A DNA stretch of 64,000 bases. Origin: Gari tellinella (Eukaryota; Mollusca; Bivalvia; Cardiida; Psammobiidae). The stretch is from positions 52,823,550 through 52,887,549 of the forward strand of contig OV277864.1 of NCBI GenBank assembly GCA_922989275.2, in the 5' to 3' direction. This document shows, in pieces, positions 10,179 to 21,514 of the stretch. The notes under the pieces are model-generated. The model worked only from the letters and a program-made list of their open reading frames with translations, was not told the DNA's origin and did no database searches. Made by a program: the position numbers and the translations under genes. Each line of letters opens with the position of its first letter. Within the stretch, counting starts at the first letter, position 1.

Positions 10179-10414
10179 CCCCTTTGCTGCCAGACTTTGT
10201 AGCACTAGCATGTGCAAACAGTTTGGTTGTAGATTAGACGCCGCGTAAAGTGGCATCTGATCTGGATCCTAACTATCAAGGTGTATTAAGTTAAAACACT
10301 TAAGATATTCTAATTTTATATAAAAAAACAGACGATCGGCGAAAGTAAAAACAGACCCTATCGGTTCAACGACTAAACTGGACGGGTTTTACGACATAAT
10401 GGCAGCGAAAGGTG
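10179..10414 (+). mobile_element. Family C MITE
   Basis: TTAA at 10175-10178 and 10415-10418. The left end CCCCTTTGCTGCCAG faces ATGGCAGCGAAAGGTG at the right. The core at 10213-10275 has lost part of its symmetry (GGTTGTAGATTAGACGCC against GGCATCTGATCTGGATCC). Confidence 0.75.
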
Positions 10415-10669
10415 TTAAACCTTCTGTACGACCTTGCTGTCTACTTTGAAATAGTCGTCTGCACAAATTGCCTAATTAATAAGAATCATTGAGACGAATG
10501 GCATTCAGGTTTGATCCTGATTGAAAAGGAGTTAAAGAAAATACGTACTTGATATCTACATGCGTCTCATGGAAGATATATTTAACGCTTAAACTAGTAC
10601 ATGCATTTTCCAACTCCCCATAAAATGTTGTAATTCATGTAATTTGTTTTTTGTTTCGTTTTTAAAACA

Positions 10670-10780
10670 TTTACCCCATAGCATGTTTCTAGTTTTGAAG
10701 AGAGTTGACAGTTCTTTAAAGAAAGTGAAAGTCTGCTTTATGTTACACCATCATTTGAGGATGTAGACAACATTCCTTAT
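10670..10780 (+). repeat. B-related repeat, paired with 12366-12435
   Basis: Begins like a B right end (TTTACCCCATAGCATGTTTC). From 10711 the sequence AGTTCTTTAAAGAAAGTGAA and the following 60 bp recur at 12366-12435 with few changes. Confidence 0.55.
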
Positions 10781-10802
10781 CAATCATATCTGTGACTGCA
10801 TA

Positions 10803-11013
10803 CAGTGGAAAAGACGTTAATCTTTCCCAATAAACGCGTTAACGCTAAAATAACAATTTCAAAGCAAACAGTTTCGAGCAAGGCTCCAAACAGGTTGCCA
10901 TTCAGATAAAAAAGAACAGTCAGAAGTATCAAAAAGTTGTCATTGTATACATTTCAGTGCAGTGCGTTTGTTTCGTTTGCGTTTGAATGGAAATAATAAC
11001 GTCGTCTCCACTT
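10803..11013 (+). mobile_element. Family A MITE with core deleted
   Basis: TA at 10801-10802 and 11014-11015. Ends CAGTGGAAAAGACG and CGTCGTCTCCACTT. The hairpin has collapsed to CAGTTTCGAGCAAGGCTCCA: most of both arms is gone. Such loss is expected when a near-perfect palindrome is excised by slippage. Confidence 0.82.
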
Positions 11014-11037
11014 TAAAAAGGCGGTTTCGTACATGTA

Positions 11038-11393
11038 CATAGCTCCCTTCCTACAATGGCTCTCCCAGCAAGTACTCCCTCGTCACAACGACCCTTGCCA
11101 TTTTTTCCCTATACGGAATAAGTACGTGTATGTCTTACGCTTTAACTGCAAACATTTCGTCTGCTTAAAGTTGTCGTCTGCTGTTTTTTCTCAAAGAAAA
11201 GTGGAAATTTTGATTGTATTAATATAATGACGAGGGACATACAACTTGAATCCAGATCAGACGCCGGGTGACACGACGTCTAATCTGGATTCAAACTGTT
11301 TGCAAATGTAAACCAAGTCCTAAGTTTCCTTCTCTATAACGATTCCCTCCGAACAACACACACACAATTTGCTGTTGTAGAGAGGGAGCACTG
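11038..11393 (+). mobile_element. Family D MITE
   Basis: Left part GCTCCCTTCCTACAATGG; right end GAGAGGGAGCACTG followed by TA at 11394-11395. The core at about 11243-11303 has GAATCC / GGATTC arms and a GGGTGACAC centre that has lost exact symmetry. The typical CGAACAACACACACAC stretch lies near the right end. Confidence 0.8.
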
Positions 11394-11760
11394 TAATTGG
11401 TTAAATCGTTAAACAAAAACAATGACTGCCTTGCATCTGCATCAATCTTGTCGACTGAAAATATATAAATGTTGCACACATGTCCTGAAAGTGACAATAG
11501 ACAGTATGCGGACAAGTCGGAATGCAATTATGGAGTGCCAGGGAAAAGGCTTAGCAACTGTAACGACCATGTCCCGGTGATATTGCCATTTATGGCCGTG
11601 AGGATATTAACAAATGTGCTTTCGTACTTATCTAAATGACTTGCGCGTGTCGGAGCTGTTTCTATAGCTTTACAGATCTAATTCTACCTAACTGTATCTA
11701 CACCAATGGACAAATTACGGAGAATGAGAATAAACGAGCGAATCCCTTATGCCATTAACA
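11394..11760. other. No recognised feature
   Basis: AT-rich sequence between a D and an I element, with no repeat or gene signal that I can support. Confidence 0.4.
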
Positions 11761-11955
11761 ACAGTCGAACTTCGATATCTCGAACTCACTTACCTCGAAC
11801 TCTCCGATAGTTCGATACATGAATGTACAATATGTCATGCTCGGTTAAGTTGAACATACCCGTGTTTAAAGTTAAACCGTGGCTTAGCCACGTTTTAACT
11901 TTGGAATACGTGTATGTTCGATAAAACCGAGTTCGAGATATTGCAGTTTGATTGT
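11761..11955. mobile_element. Family I MITE
   Basis: Terminal inverted repeats ACAGTCGAACTTCGATATCT and GATATTGCAGTTTGATTGTA. An inner hairpin AAAGTTAAACCGTGGC / GCCACGTTTTAACTTT lies near 11868-11902. Related copies at 32120-32312 and 48966-49158. Confidence 0.75.
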
Positions 11956-12743
11956 ACTGCATTGCCGCGTACAAGGTTAATGCTAATCACCGCTAAAGGT
12001 CTCTGCAGTGATTAAGCATTAGCAAGTTCCTCTACGTGATAAAACTGATCCGGCAATTTGTCATAGAGATGTGTTATAAAGTGGTATTGAAACGGATAAG
12101 GTGTTCTTACAAGCAATTGAACCGGTTCATCTAACTTTACTGTTTCTAATTGTATTGGAACGAAACACAATGCAACTAAATGTTGCAAAATCGATTGATG
12201 GTTTATGCCTATTGATGAACTAATCCGATTATTTGTCAGCGAGACTGTTTTAAATCTTTCACCAACATACACAATGTAGGTAACTAAAGCAGACTTTGTA
12301 AACAGTACGGATCATAATCAAACAGCGAGTTTGATGGCGTCTGATAAGGATCCACACTTATTGATACAGTTCTTTGAAGAAAGTGAAAGTCTGCTTTATG
12401 TTACACCATCCACTTTGAGGATATAGACAACATATTGTACACCTGAATAATCCGTCTTCAAACATGTGCCTTCCACATACAATTTACATAACGAGTACAA
12501 TCTCAACACCAGAGGCACGTAACACAGTGACCCTAGTACAGCCCCCAACTAATTTATAATAACATGGGAGGGGGGCATAATATGCAGAACTACCAAGCAA
12601 CTGTCACACGTTGTCACAAGTAAAATTAATAGCGAAACCCTGAACCAAATGATAAGCTACATATCTTCGGCTCGCCTGTAATTTTTAGATCACATTTCTT
12701 TATACATGTACATGTTGAAATAACGGCACTGTAACCGTTTTAA
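11956..12743. other. Two repeat relics, no gene
   Basis: A decayed hairpin core at 12299-12362 (GATGGCGTCTGATAAGGATC) and the repeat at 12366-12435 shared with 10711-10775. The rest is AT-rich. The 86-codon minus-strand frame at 12012-12272 has no recognisable motif. Confidence 0.45.
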
Positions 12744-12987
12744 CCATTTTCCTTATAGAAGCGACTTTAAGCGCATTCAATTTATTCATCCGCCAAAGAA
12801 AATAGTTCCATTTTATTTTGTCATGAATAAGTACTATAAGTAATATTTTCTATACACTAGCAGATAGTAACTTAAAGTAGGCTGAAAGTAAAACAGAATG
12901 TGCCCTAGGGCACATTCTGCTTTACTTTCAGCCTGCTTTAATATGTTACATATCTTAACTACTAGAAACAGGCTATTGGTTAAAGGG
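12744..12987 (+). mobile_element. Family B MITE
   Basis: TTAA at 12740-12743 and 12988-12991. The left end is altered to CATTTTCCTTATAGAAGC; the right end GCTATTGGTTAAAGGG is close to standard. The core is near perfect around GTGCCCTAGGGCAC at about 12900-12913. Confidence 0.87.
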
Positions 12988-14690
12988 TTAAAACCAACGA
13001 TACAATTACCATTTTAGAGTAAAACATTAAGATAAAGCTTAACGCTTTACATGTAGCACCAGATTTGACAATTAGTAACTCATCGTCGAATAAGATTCTA
13101 CGCTGGGTGTTACAGTTAAACATATTGATGAAGTAAAACTATATAAACAAGAAATGTAACATTTTAATGATGTCAATATCAATTAGTTGCGTTTGCGTTT
13201 TGTTTGCGTTTTGTTTGTGTTTGAATGGGAAACAAAATCCATTTTCTTCATTATTACGTTTACATTTAACTTAACTATTTCAACACTAAGTAACCCTTTT
13301 GGGTTATTAAGTTCCATTGTGAATATTATTAAATACCAACACGTGAATCCGTCTACTTGGAATTATGGGTGGTGTTATAAATACTGCCTTAAATTAGCAA
13401 ACAATGAAGACCCTGATCAGAGTGCTCCTATAGGAACCCTCTGATTTAGGTCTACACTGTTATCAAATGTAAAGAGTATTACATGTATTATAATAATAAT
13501 TAAACAGGTCCACGGTGTTGAAATAGTGAACTTAATTGTACCTGTAATTGAACTCTTTGATACCCACATAGATACATTCAGTATGATTGAACACTGTTTA
13601 AAACATAGACCATAATGAATTCAATATAATTATACAGCTAATGATGTCTCTTCAAAACAAAACGTCTAGTGCCTGATCAATGTCTCCTGGACAATAAATA
13701 TACACTAGGATATAATCGCAGTTCTTGAGAGCATTGGTGATAGTTTTAAACTAATTTAACTACATGTACAGAGGTATAGGGACCAGGTGTTTACTTATGG
13801 TACAATTTCTGAGAGAACAATGTTTCTTTGTTCAATGTATTTCTAAAAATCATAAGAGAATAATTCAAATGTATGTATATCATATATACAGATAACTTAA
13901 ACATTGAATGATTCAGTAAAGAGTCTGAAAACCTAATTTAGCCTAAACTGTATTTTGTAAATAATTTCATGAAACATATGAGTATTTATTCAAGCATAAT
14001 TAAACATTCATCAGTAAAATCTCTTTCACCCCAGCGCCAATCAGTTTCAATTTAAATCAGAAGTATGTACCATATGCTGAATAACTCTGGCATGTTAATG
14101 CAGGATCCATTTTTATGTTAGATATTAATAAAAGGTTAAGGAAATATTAGGCTGAAAACGACCCGCAAAAGGGACCAAAACGACCCAAACGCCTTGGTCG
14201 AGACATCCCGTTACCATACGCACAAAGTGAGAGCATTTAAGTTATACTAATTAGATGAGCATCATAACTTATTAACTTTAGAACGTCATGTTTATTCACT
14301 ATAAAATTATTATTTTGAAACCTTCATTGTTTCCTTCGAATATAGTTTTCAATTTGATCAATTTTTCTTTTTTTATGAACTGATACTGTCCTACGGTATT
14401 ACTAAGTGCTTTCCGCAGAATCAAATATTGCTCATTTTCAGAAACTCGACGCTGACTATAGATAGTTTCGGAGATTGAACCATAAAAAAATGGCTTCAAA
14501 CAGATTGAAATTTGCGTAAGACTGTTTGCTTAACGCATTACGCCATGGCGCCATTCTGGTTTTGAAGACAGGTGATCACTTATTTAAAGCGGGTTAAAAT
14601 TAAAGCAGAATACTCGCCTGTCATTAGTTCAGTACAACAATCGATAGACGGCGTTGGACATCGATTGCGAGTTCGCTTCTGGTTTGAAAT
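12988..14690. other. Long AT-rich stretch with two relics
   Basis: At 13183-13240 a family A right-arm fragment (GCGTTTGCGTTTTGTTTGCG). At 13396-13470 a solo core of H type (AGCAAACAATGAAGACCCTG, then GATCAGAGTGCTCC). Otherwise nothing I can support; open frames are short. Confidence 0.5.
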
Positions 14691-14691
14691 A

Positions 14692-14924
14692 CAGTGGGAA
14701 AAACGTTATTCTTCCGTTTAACGCAAAGGCATATCAATGAAATATACTTATAAAATGGCAACTTTTTGACAATTCTGACTAGCAGTTTTAATAGATGCAA
14801 ACGGTTTGTAGCCTGCCAAGAAGCCAGGTTACCCGGTGTCTGGTTCGGCTCCAAACTGTTTGCAGTGGAAACATTAGTTTTAGCGTAAACGCGTTTATTG
14901 GGAAAGAATACGTTTTCTCAACTG
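14692..14924 (-). mobile_element. Family A MITE
   Basis: TA at 14690-14691 and 14925-14926; ends CAGTGGGAAAAACG and CGTTTTCTCAACTG. The core is imperfect: left arm GTAGCCTGCCAAGAAGCC is degraded, right arm GGTTCGGCTCCAAACTG is preserved. The GTAAACGCGTTTATTGGGAA segment is intact. Confidence 0.82.
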
Positions 14925-15556
14925 TACTCTGAACGCTGCACACGGGGTACAAACTGCTAACCTAAACCGCAGTAAGCTGCAGTTGAACACGCTATATATC
15001 TGCCTCAACATTGTTCGTAACAAGCAACACAGCATTTTTAAAGAAAGACAATTATTTTCAAAACTGTACTGGGTAACCTAGTGAATCAGTTTAGCATGCA
15101 TACCCAAACAAATAAAAGGATGTATGATAAAATGGTGCACGTATCAATTCAGAATACTTGGAAAAAACGCCCGCGACGTCGTTAAAGATATCATTTGTTT
15201 TTAAACCCACATACATTGGCGACGCCGTTAATGTTCTAAAATAACTATTTCAAACTTAGGACCAGAACAGACACCGTGTGATCTGGCATCTGAATAAGCG
15301 TAAACATGACATTTTGTGTACATGTACCTTAAATAGCAATACATCGTCATAATGTTAACAAACTATCATTTGCTTCCTTGCATAGTACATATAGCGTTTG
15401 TGTTATGATCGTTTGAACGGAAAGAATACTGTCTTTCCGACTATGAAACGCTCATCGCAGAACTTTACGAACATTGTCTTAAACACTTTATCGTACAAAG
15501 CTCAATTACCTTCCTTTGAAAAGTTAGTACCGGGCGTTTTTACAACGTCTGGAATA
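14925..15556. other. No gene; decayed core and A fragment
   Basis: A decayed core at about 15250-15297 (GGACCAGAACAGACACCGTG) and a family A right-arm fragment at 15398-15440 (GTTTGAACGGAAAGAATACT). Confidence 0.45.
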
Positions 15557-15809
15557 CAGTCGAATAAAAGTTCTTGTTTCCCAATTAACGCGTTTACGCA
15601 AAAACTACTATTTCAAGTGCAATCAGTTTGGAGCAAGATCAAGACGCCGGGCAACCCGGCGTCTGATCAGGCTCCAAACTGTTTGACACTTAGATCAAAA
15701 TGAATAGTCAGAATTATCAAATAGCTGTCATTTGATACATTTTAGTGCACTACGTTTGCGCTTCGTTTGCGTTTAAACGGGGAAAAATAACAAAACGTCT
15801 TCTCCATTT
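15557..15809 (+). mobile_element. Family A MITE
   Basis: TA at 15555-15556; left end decayed to CAGTCGAATAAAAG, right end GTCTTCTCCATTT. The core at about 15629-15691 is symmetrical (GACGCCGGGCAACCCGGCGT) except for an extra A in the left arm and GAGCAAG for GAGCCTG. Confidence 0.8.
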
Positions 15810-16450
15810 TAAAGCATGTAACACCCTTAGTACGAAGGCTTTACCTTTACACTTAAGATGTCAGTCGCGACCTTGCTTGCATTTGCAACAGTGTTTACTA
15901 CATGTGACTACATACACCCTATGACTAACCGTCAACTCCAGATAAAAACTATTTAACCGAAGACTCTAAGGAATACCTTTTTCTTTGTTTAGAAAATAAA
16001 AATAACATGAAAGCAAAAGGAAAACAACAAAAGATAGTTTTAAGTGTGTCCCTCATAGTCAAGTCTTTTGACGCCTAAATATCTGTTCGTGCTTTGCCAC
16101 GTCTAAGTGAAGACTCCGACAAGTAGCGTCTAATTACAGGCTGAATAAAAAGTAAAAATTCCCAAAGCAGAATAGTCTGCTTACATGTAACTATCACCCT
16201 CTTTTTAGAAGCAAAGTATTTGTTTAAAAATTTCAACAGTCTATTGAGGATAAGTGTTGAAGCAAGCATGTTTATGGTAGGAGATTTGTTACTGGACATG
16301 AGACGGATCTATTTCTTTCCAGACTAAGTAATTAAACAAGTATTCGGTCAAAACGAGAACAGTAACACCATTAGTGCTAGACAGTCAGCTGGTGATTCTC
16401 CTGTACAATGACTCGACTATATCACCTTGTCAGAATCTGTTGACATACTA
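15810..16450. other. No recognised feature
   Basis: AT-rich. The 74-codon minus-strand frame at 16075-16299 shows no family motif. Confidence 0.4.
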
Positions 16451-16680
16451 CAAAAAAAATGTTTTTCTTTCCCGTTTAAACGCAAACGAAACGCAAGCTG
16501 ATTGCAATAAAACGTAGAAAATGACAACTTGATGAGAATTCTCAATATTTCCTATAATCTGATTGGCAAACAGTTTGAAGCCTGATCAGACCCGGCGTCT
16601 GATCATGCTCCAAATTGTTTGTAATGAAAATAATAGATTTAGAATAAACGCGTTATTGGGAACAAACGTCTACTCTACTG
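16451..16680 (-). mobile_element. Family A MITE, decayed left end
   Basis: TA at 16449-16450 and 16681-16682. The right end is ACTCTACTG; the interior CCGTTTAAACGCAAACGAAA is intact. The core is shortened to GATCAGACCCGGCGTCTGAT, about ten bases of stem being lost at the centre. Confidence 0.78.
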
Positions 16681-16734
16681 TATAGCATCTGTCAGAAGCC
16701 GTGAACAAACTTAATATAACTCTTTCATAAACAT

Positions 16735-17236
16735 TTTCGACAAAATTTTGCATCGTTTAACTCCAAATCAGATACCGAGTTATTAACGTCAGATAAGGAT
16801 CCAATTGCGTTCAGTTAGTATAATCTGTATGGAAAACATATTTTGATAAAAAAAAACAAAAAAAAAACAACCCAACAACAACAACAAACAATTTAAAATA
16901 ATTAGAATAAATTATTACAGCGCAAAGGTTTACCCGTTCTTCGCCATGGGAGACTTAAGTTGTATTTGCAAACGGTTTAGATCCAAATCAGACGCCGTTC
17001 TACAATTGTAGGCTGCGTCTGATCTCGATCCAAACTGTTTTACTCTCGTATCAATCTTTCTTTAGTCCTACTGTTTTAAATCTAAGTTTGAAACGATATT
17101 GCGCATGACAGTATGGCATTGACAACTTCAATATAAAACCAAATGAAAACGAAAATTTTGACTAGGCATCCCTTTGATGAAAATGGACTAATCCAATATA
17201 AAACATGGATGAATCCACTGGGCGTAAGTAGGTTAA
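16735..17236. repeat. Cluster of relics: core, A-rich tract, C core, half G element
   Basis: Decayed core at 16745-16805; A-rich low-complexity tract at 16848-16890; a C-type core at 16964-17040 (GGTTTAGATCC...GATCCAAACTG) with an enlarged centre; then the right half of a family G element at about 17110-17232 ending GAATCCACTGGGCG before TTAA. Confidence 0.6.
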
Positions 17237-18029
17237 ACACGTAACTAGTTAGGATGCGATACAGGGCGATGCGCGATACAGGGCGATGCATTCAGTTCCA
17301 AGCGTAATTGGCGGAAACATCCTATCTGACTAGTGCCTTTCATAAGAATTACGTTTTTAAAAAAGTAGCCATTTTATTACATAGTTATGTTTGTGTTTAT
17401 ACTACTCCGGTGCACCCTGGCAAGCATAGTCTCGCTATGTGTAGTAGATCTACTCGTAAACCATTCAAGTAAGCCAGTAAAGCATAATTCACTAAATACG
17501 TTCAAGTACACTTTAAAGATACATCATAAACCGTTAGTCGTTATACTAATTTAGTATATTATATTGTGCGTTTTTAAATGTCATTGGTTCGGCTTAGAAC
17601 TAGGTGTATATCTACTGTAGTTTTATCCACCTCTGAAAAAGTAGTTCCGATGTATACAGTCAAAAGCATGTGCAGTAAGAAATGTTTTCTATATCCTTGC
17701 ACATTGCACATGTAGTTTAAACCACATTTAAACATTTTACAACATTTGTTTGTGTTTTGTTTGTGTTTAAACGAAAAAAAAACACGCCTTTTCCATAGTA
17801 CACTATTACCGTTTATGTCATCGCAACGTTTTATCGATACCGCAGTTCAATGCCAACTAATGTAAATACACGTTTATTAAGTGTTATTTATACTAAATGA
17901 CATTTATTATTTATTTGAAGCAAATAGTATAATAATATATATCAACCACATTTCAAGTATAAAAAGAAACAACGGATGGGCACAAATGGTAAATAAACGG
18001 AAAGTTGTTGAGCTTAACAGTGATACATT
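17237..18029. other. No recognised feature
   Basis: AT-rich. A family A right-arm fragment (GTTTGTGTTTTGTTTGTGTT, then AAACGAAA) lies at 17746-17795. Confidence 0.4.
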
Positions 18030-18199
18030 TAGTCTAAGCTGTAGACCACTTTTATTTGCGGTGAAAGGACCATACAACCTTTTGGTACTATCTTATAGCA
18101 TATTTCCTCAGGAGTTTGGAACCAATCGTCTGACGCGTATTTAGGTAGTGATAAGGGGAGATAATTGAGGTTAAAGTTGTCTGCCCTTGGATTTTTAAG

Positions 18200-18940
18200 C
18201 AAACAATGGCATCCTTATTGGGCTTTTATTTCATGTGTTACAGATTTAAAAAGGGTATTTTGTTAGCAATTATCAATGTAGTATATCTGAATACAAATTT
18301 TGAAAATGTTTTAGGAAAGTTTCAGACTCATTTAAATCCAAAATGGCCGCCAAAATGGCTAATTTTAGTAACATTTCATCTTTTCGAGCAATAACAATAC
18401 TTATATTGACTACAATTGATACTCATATGGAACAATTTTAGTTGATTCGTATTGTACATCAACTTAGATATTATACTATCTTTTTATTTGATGTGTTTCC
18501 TGTCATCCAGTGCTGAGATAATCAAAAATGGCCGCCGTATATACCTACCTTATTAATTTCTACTTACATAAATTTTCTTGATTGGGGCTTTCATTTTCTT
18601 TGTAAGATATTCAAATGGTATTTCATAAGCAATTATTAAAGAAGTTTCCCCAAATACATATTTTGAAAATGTTTTAGGATAGTTTCAGAGCTATTTTAAT
18701 CCAAAATGGCTACCGAATGGCTATTTTTAGTAACAATTAAGCTTTTCGATCAACTCAACTACTTTTATTGACTGTATTGGATATTTTATAAACAATTTTA
18801 GTTGTTTCGTATATAATATTAACTGAAAAAGTCCAGTAAGCTTTTATTTAGATTTGTTCCTGTCATCCAGTGCTGATATAATCCAAAATGGCTGCCGTTT
18901 ATATCTTTTTGCTTTATATTTCTACTAATATAAATTTTCT
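18200..18940 (+). repeat. Subterminal tandem units of ~363 bp (left arm)
   Basis: Two head-to-tail units, seen from TTTTGAAAATGTTTTAGGA at about 18297 and 18661, and TCCTGTCATCCAGTGCTGA at about 18499 and 18859. The motif AAAATGGC(C/T)(G/A)CC occurs at about 18339, 18524, 18702 and 18884, nearly every 182 bp. The right arm carries the same set in reverse. Confidence 0.75.
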
Positions 18941-20919
18941 TGATTTAAAAGGTTATGCAAATATTTTATGTTTGTGTCTTTCCATGTCCTTGTGCCAAAC
19001 ATTGTTCAATCTGATAAATGCTGAAGTTGGTAATGCTTTGACAGGATAATAGTGGCTTTTATTGACCACCATATAATTAAAATGTTTATTAGATCAATAT
19101 TGATTTTGTCTCATACAGATAACTATAAGGATAGATGTGCTAATAAAGGGGATATTTCTTTCAAATGTTGAACCTATTTATTATTACTTAGTATCAAAAT
19201 AAATGGATAAAATGTGTAGCGCTGTATAAAAGTCTATATTTTGTTCCCAGTTGTGTAATGTACATGTACATAAAACACATATTTGTCACTAGTTTTCGCA
19301 GGTTAGTGAAAATTGTAATTTTCAGTTGATTGTCATGTATATACATGGAGAATATTCGTCTTACATGGCCGAATCATGGTTTATCAAGCAAGGCATTTAA
19401 TAAGTGGTTCAAAGCCTGGGTCATTTTGGTGTTGTTTTTTTAGATCTACGGAAACAAATATGAGACTTAAGTTAACCACTTAATGGTCCAAAAAGCACCA
19501 TGAAGCTAAATACCCTTTTCACTTATTTAACGGATTCACTGAGGAGAAACTCTGATCTTAACGAAGCTATTTTTCCTTTTTAACAAGTGCAATGTAGATA
19601 GATTGGAAGCTGGGCACTTATAAGTCGAGGAAGTGGGCCTTGTTCATTAACAAAACCCAGTTCTTACGTGAAGTCAAATCTTTGATGTTAAGACCTGGCA
19701 CAAATGTGATTTTATCAGAGGAGAGAGACGTCGTGTCTCCAAATAAAAGTATGTGTCCATTATTCTTCCAGTGTCATTTAATGATTCAATAGGTAACCCT
19801 GTGAGTTTAAACAACAATGGCAATGCTGTTTTGGGCCCGATGCATTTGGTTTTTGACTTCAGAGACAGTATAGCAATGTTATATTCCGCAACTGGTATGT
19901 ATGTATTATAACTTATCGAAATCAAGGGGTTGATCCAAGAAAAAGTATCCGGGAAAATGCGAAACAATAGAAAAATATAAAGACAATATGATTATGATGA
20001 TGCTTTGAGAAGTGACGATAAGCGTCATTAAAGCAAGGGAGGTCATGCACCATCACAGTTGTAAAACGAACTTTAAATAAACTCTAAAAAAGAATCATAG
20101 TATTATAGAGAAAGTAACTAAATCAGATCAAGATTCTTGGCAATCTGACCATTGAATGTTCTCAAGGATCACGTTTCTGAAACACTAATAGACTCCGAAG
20201 GCGTTGCGATTTTAACTTTCTTTCATATAATTATGCTACATTGATGTTCTCAATGAAGGTGGTAATCCTCACAGGCTTGAAGTCTGGGTGACAGGACTAG
20301 CAGGATTTTCCTGCAATTGAAGTTCGTTCAATGCTCTAACAATAGTTGATCTTTTCTTTCCAAACAGACCAAATCAAAGGCAATGAAATCAAAAGGGTAA
20401 ATTTTGACTACAATTCAACTGTACTGGCAATATCTTCTTTGCAATGCTGAATCAAAGACCTAGAAAAAGGCCTACGGTATTAACTACCTGAACTCTTAAC
20501 TGTCGAAACTCTAGTGAAGGGTCAAACTTGAAGTGATTCTTAAATGAATGTGCTGTACACAGGTTCAAGATCTAGACTGATAGTCATTGCAGGCTAGTTA
20601 CAGCAAATTCAAAATTATATTCTATGAGTGTATAAAGTGTGGGTTTCATATCATATCAACTAAGTGTATGTATATTTTTGCAACCAACCGTTAATAAAGT
20701 TGAATCTTAGCAACTCTGACTAGACGATTTGTCAATACATATATCTTGCTTTCTTTTACTTTAAAACATTTATAAGAGTATCTGGTTGTGGGTTTTAATC
20801 TTCACCACATATTCTCGCGTAACCATAGTACATGTATATATCTTATGTTGACTTAATATTACATGTGCATGTGACATGTATACTCTTACATATACATGGA
20901 CCATTTCTTCACTATCAGG

Positions 20920-21125
20920 TGCAGTGACAAGTGAAAGAACAGTCTGTTTGGTCAAGACTTTTCCAGTGACATAATTTTTGCTGCAAGTCATGGAAATATA
21001 AAAACAGGAAAGCACCTCACTATGTGTCTTGGAATCAAAAGTCTAACCTTTCTAGAAAAGTTATTAATATTCTCAACCATATTTGTCATAGCAGAAACTA
21101 CATGGGAGTAGTAGAACTGGTATAA
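20920..21125 (+). pseudogene. Broken conserved ORF fragment, left copy
   Basis: Reading forward with two frameshifts gives SERTVCLVKTF, then DIIFAASHGNIKTGKHLTMC followed by LGIKSLT, then SRKVINILNHICHS. The pattern (SER..LVK, SHG.IKT.KHLT..LGIKSLT, KVI.ILN) matches an uncharacterised protein family I remember from mollusc and cnidarian genome predictions, in repeat-like multicopy contexts. It stops soon after, at the inverted junction, so only a middle segment remains. Not functional. Confidence 0.5.
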
Positions 21126-21211
21126 TGCCCAACTCCAGACCAGTTGTCAAACCAGTTGTAACAAGCTATTACAAGTTGACATTTTACACTCACTTACGGT
21201 AATTCTGTCGC

Positions 21212-21514
21212 TTAATCAGTTTTCAGTTCTTCTACTGGCATGTGGTTTATGCGATGACTCATGCGGTTCAGAATATCAATAACCTTTTTAGAACTTGTCA
21301 GGCTTTTGATACCAAGAATCATAGTTAGGTACTCTCCCTTTTTCCACATGACTTCCGAAATACTATCGCATGAAACAGTCTTGGCCAAATAGACTGTTCT
21401 TTCACTTCTCACTGCGCTTAAAACTAAAACAGAGTTATTACATGTACATGCACCGGTATATGTAAGAGCATTTTTCTTGGATATGCTCCTTGGGAACATT
21501 CTACCCATGGCCAA
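21212..21514 (-). pseudogene. Conserved ORF fragment, right copy (100 codons)
   Basis: Minus-strand frame containing VRSERTVYLAKTVSCDS, KKGEYLTMILGIKSLTSSKK and VIDILNRMSHRINHM, then a stop after EELKTD. It is the inverted partner of 20920-21125 and keeps the frame over the conserved part. The N-terminal 25 or so residues fall in sequence that differs between the copies and may be spurious. Ends at the inversion junction, so any full-length protein is truncated. Biochemical role unknown. Confidence 0.5.

Noticed and set aside
12012..12272. 86-codon minus-strand frame as a possible exon
   Set aside because: No recognised motif and no neighbouring frames suggesting a spliced gene.
18206..18394. 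62-codon frame repeated at 23190-23387 as a conserved gene
   Set aside because: The two frames are the inverted arms of one mobile element; similarity reflects nucleotide identity of the arms, not protein conservation. It runs through the subterminal tandem repeats.
19674..19967. 97-codon minus-strand frame inside the double element as its transposase
   Set aside because: It runs antisense to the strand that carries the conserved fragment at 20920-21125, and its counterpart near 21930-22010 is interrupted. No transposase motif seen.
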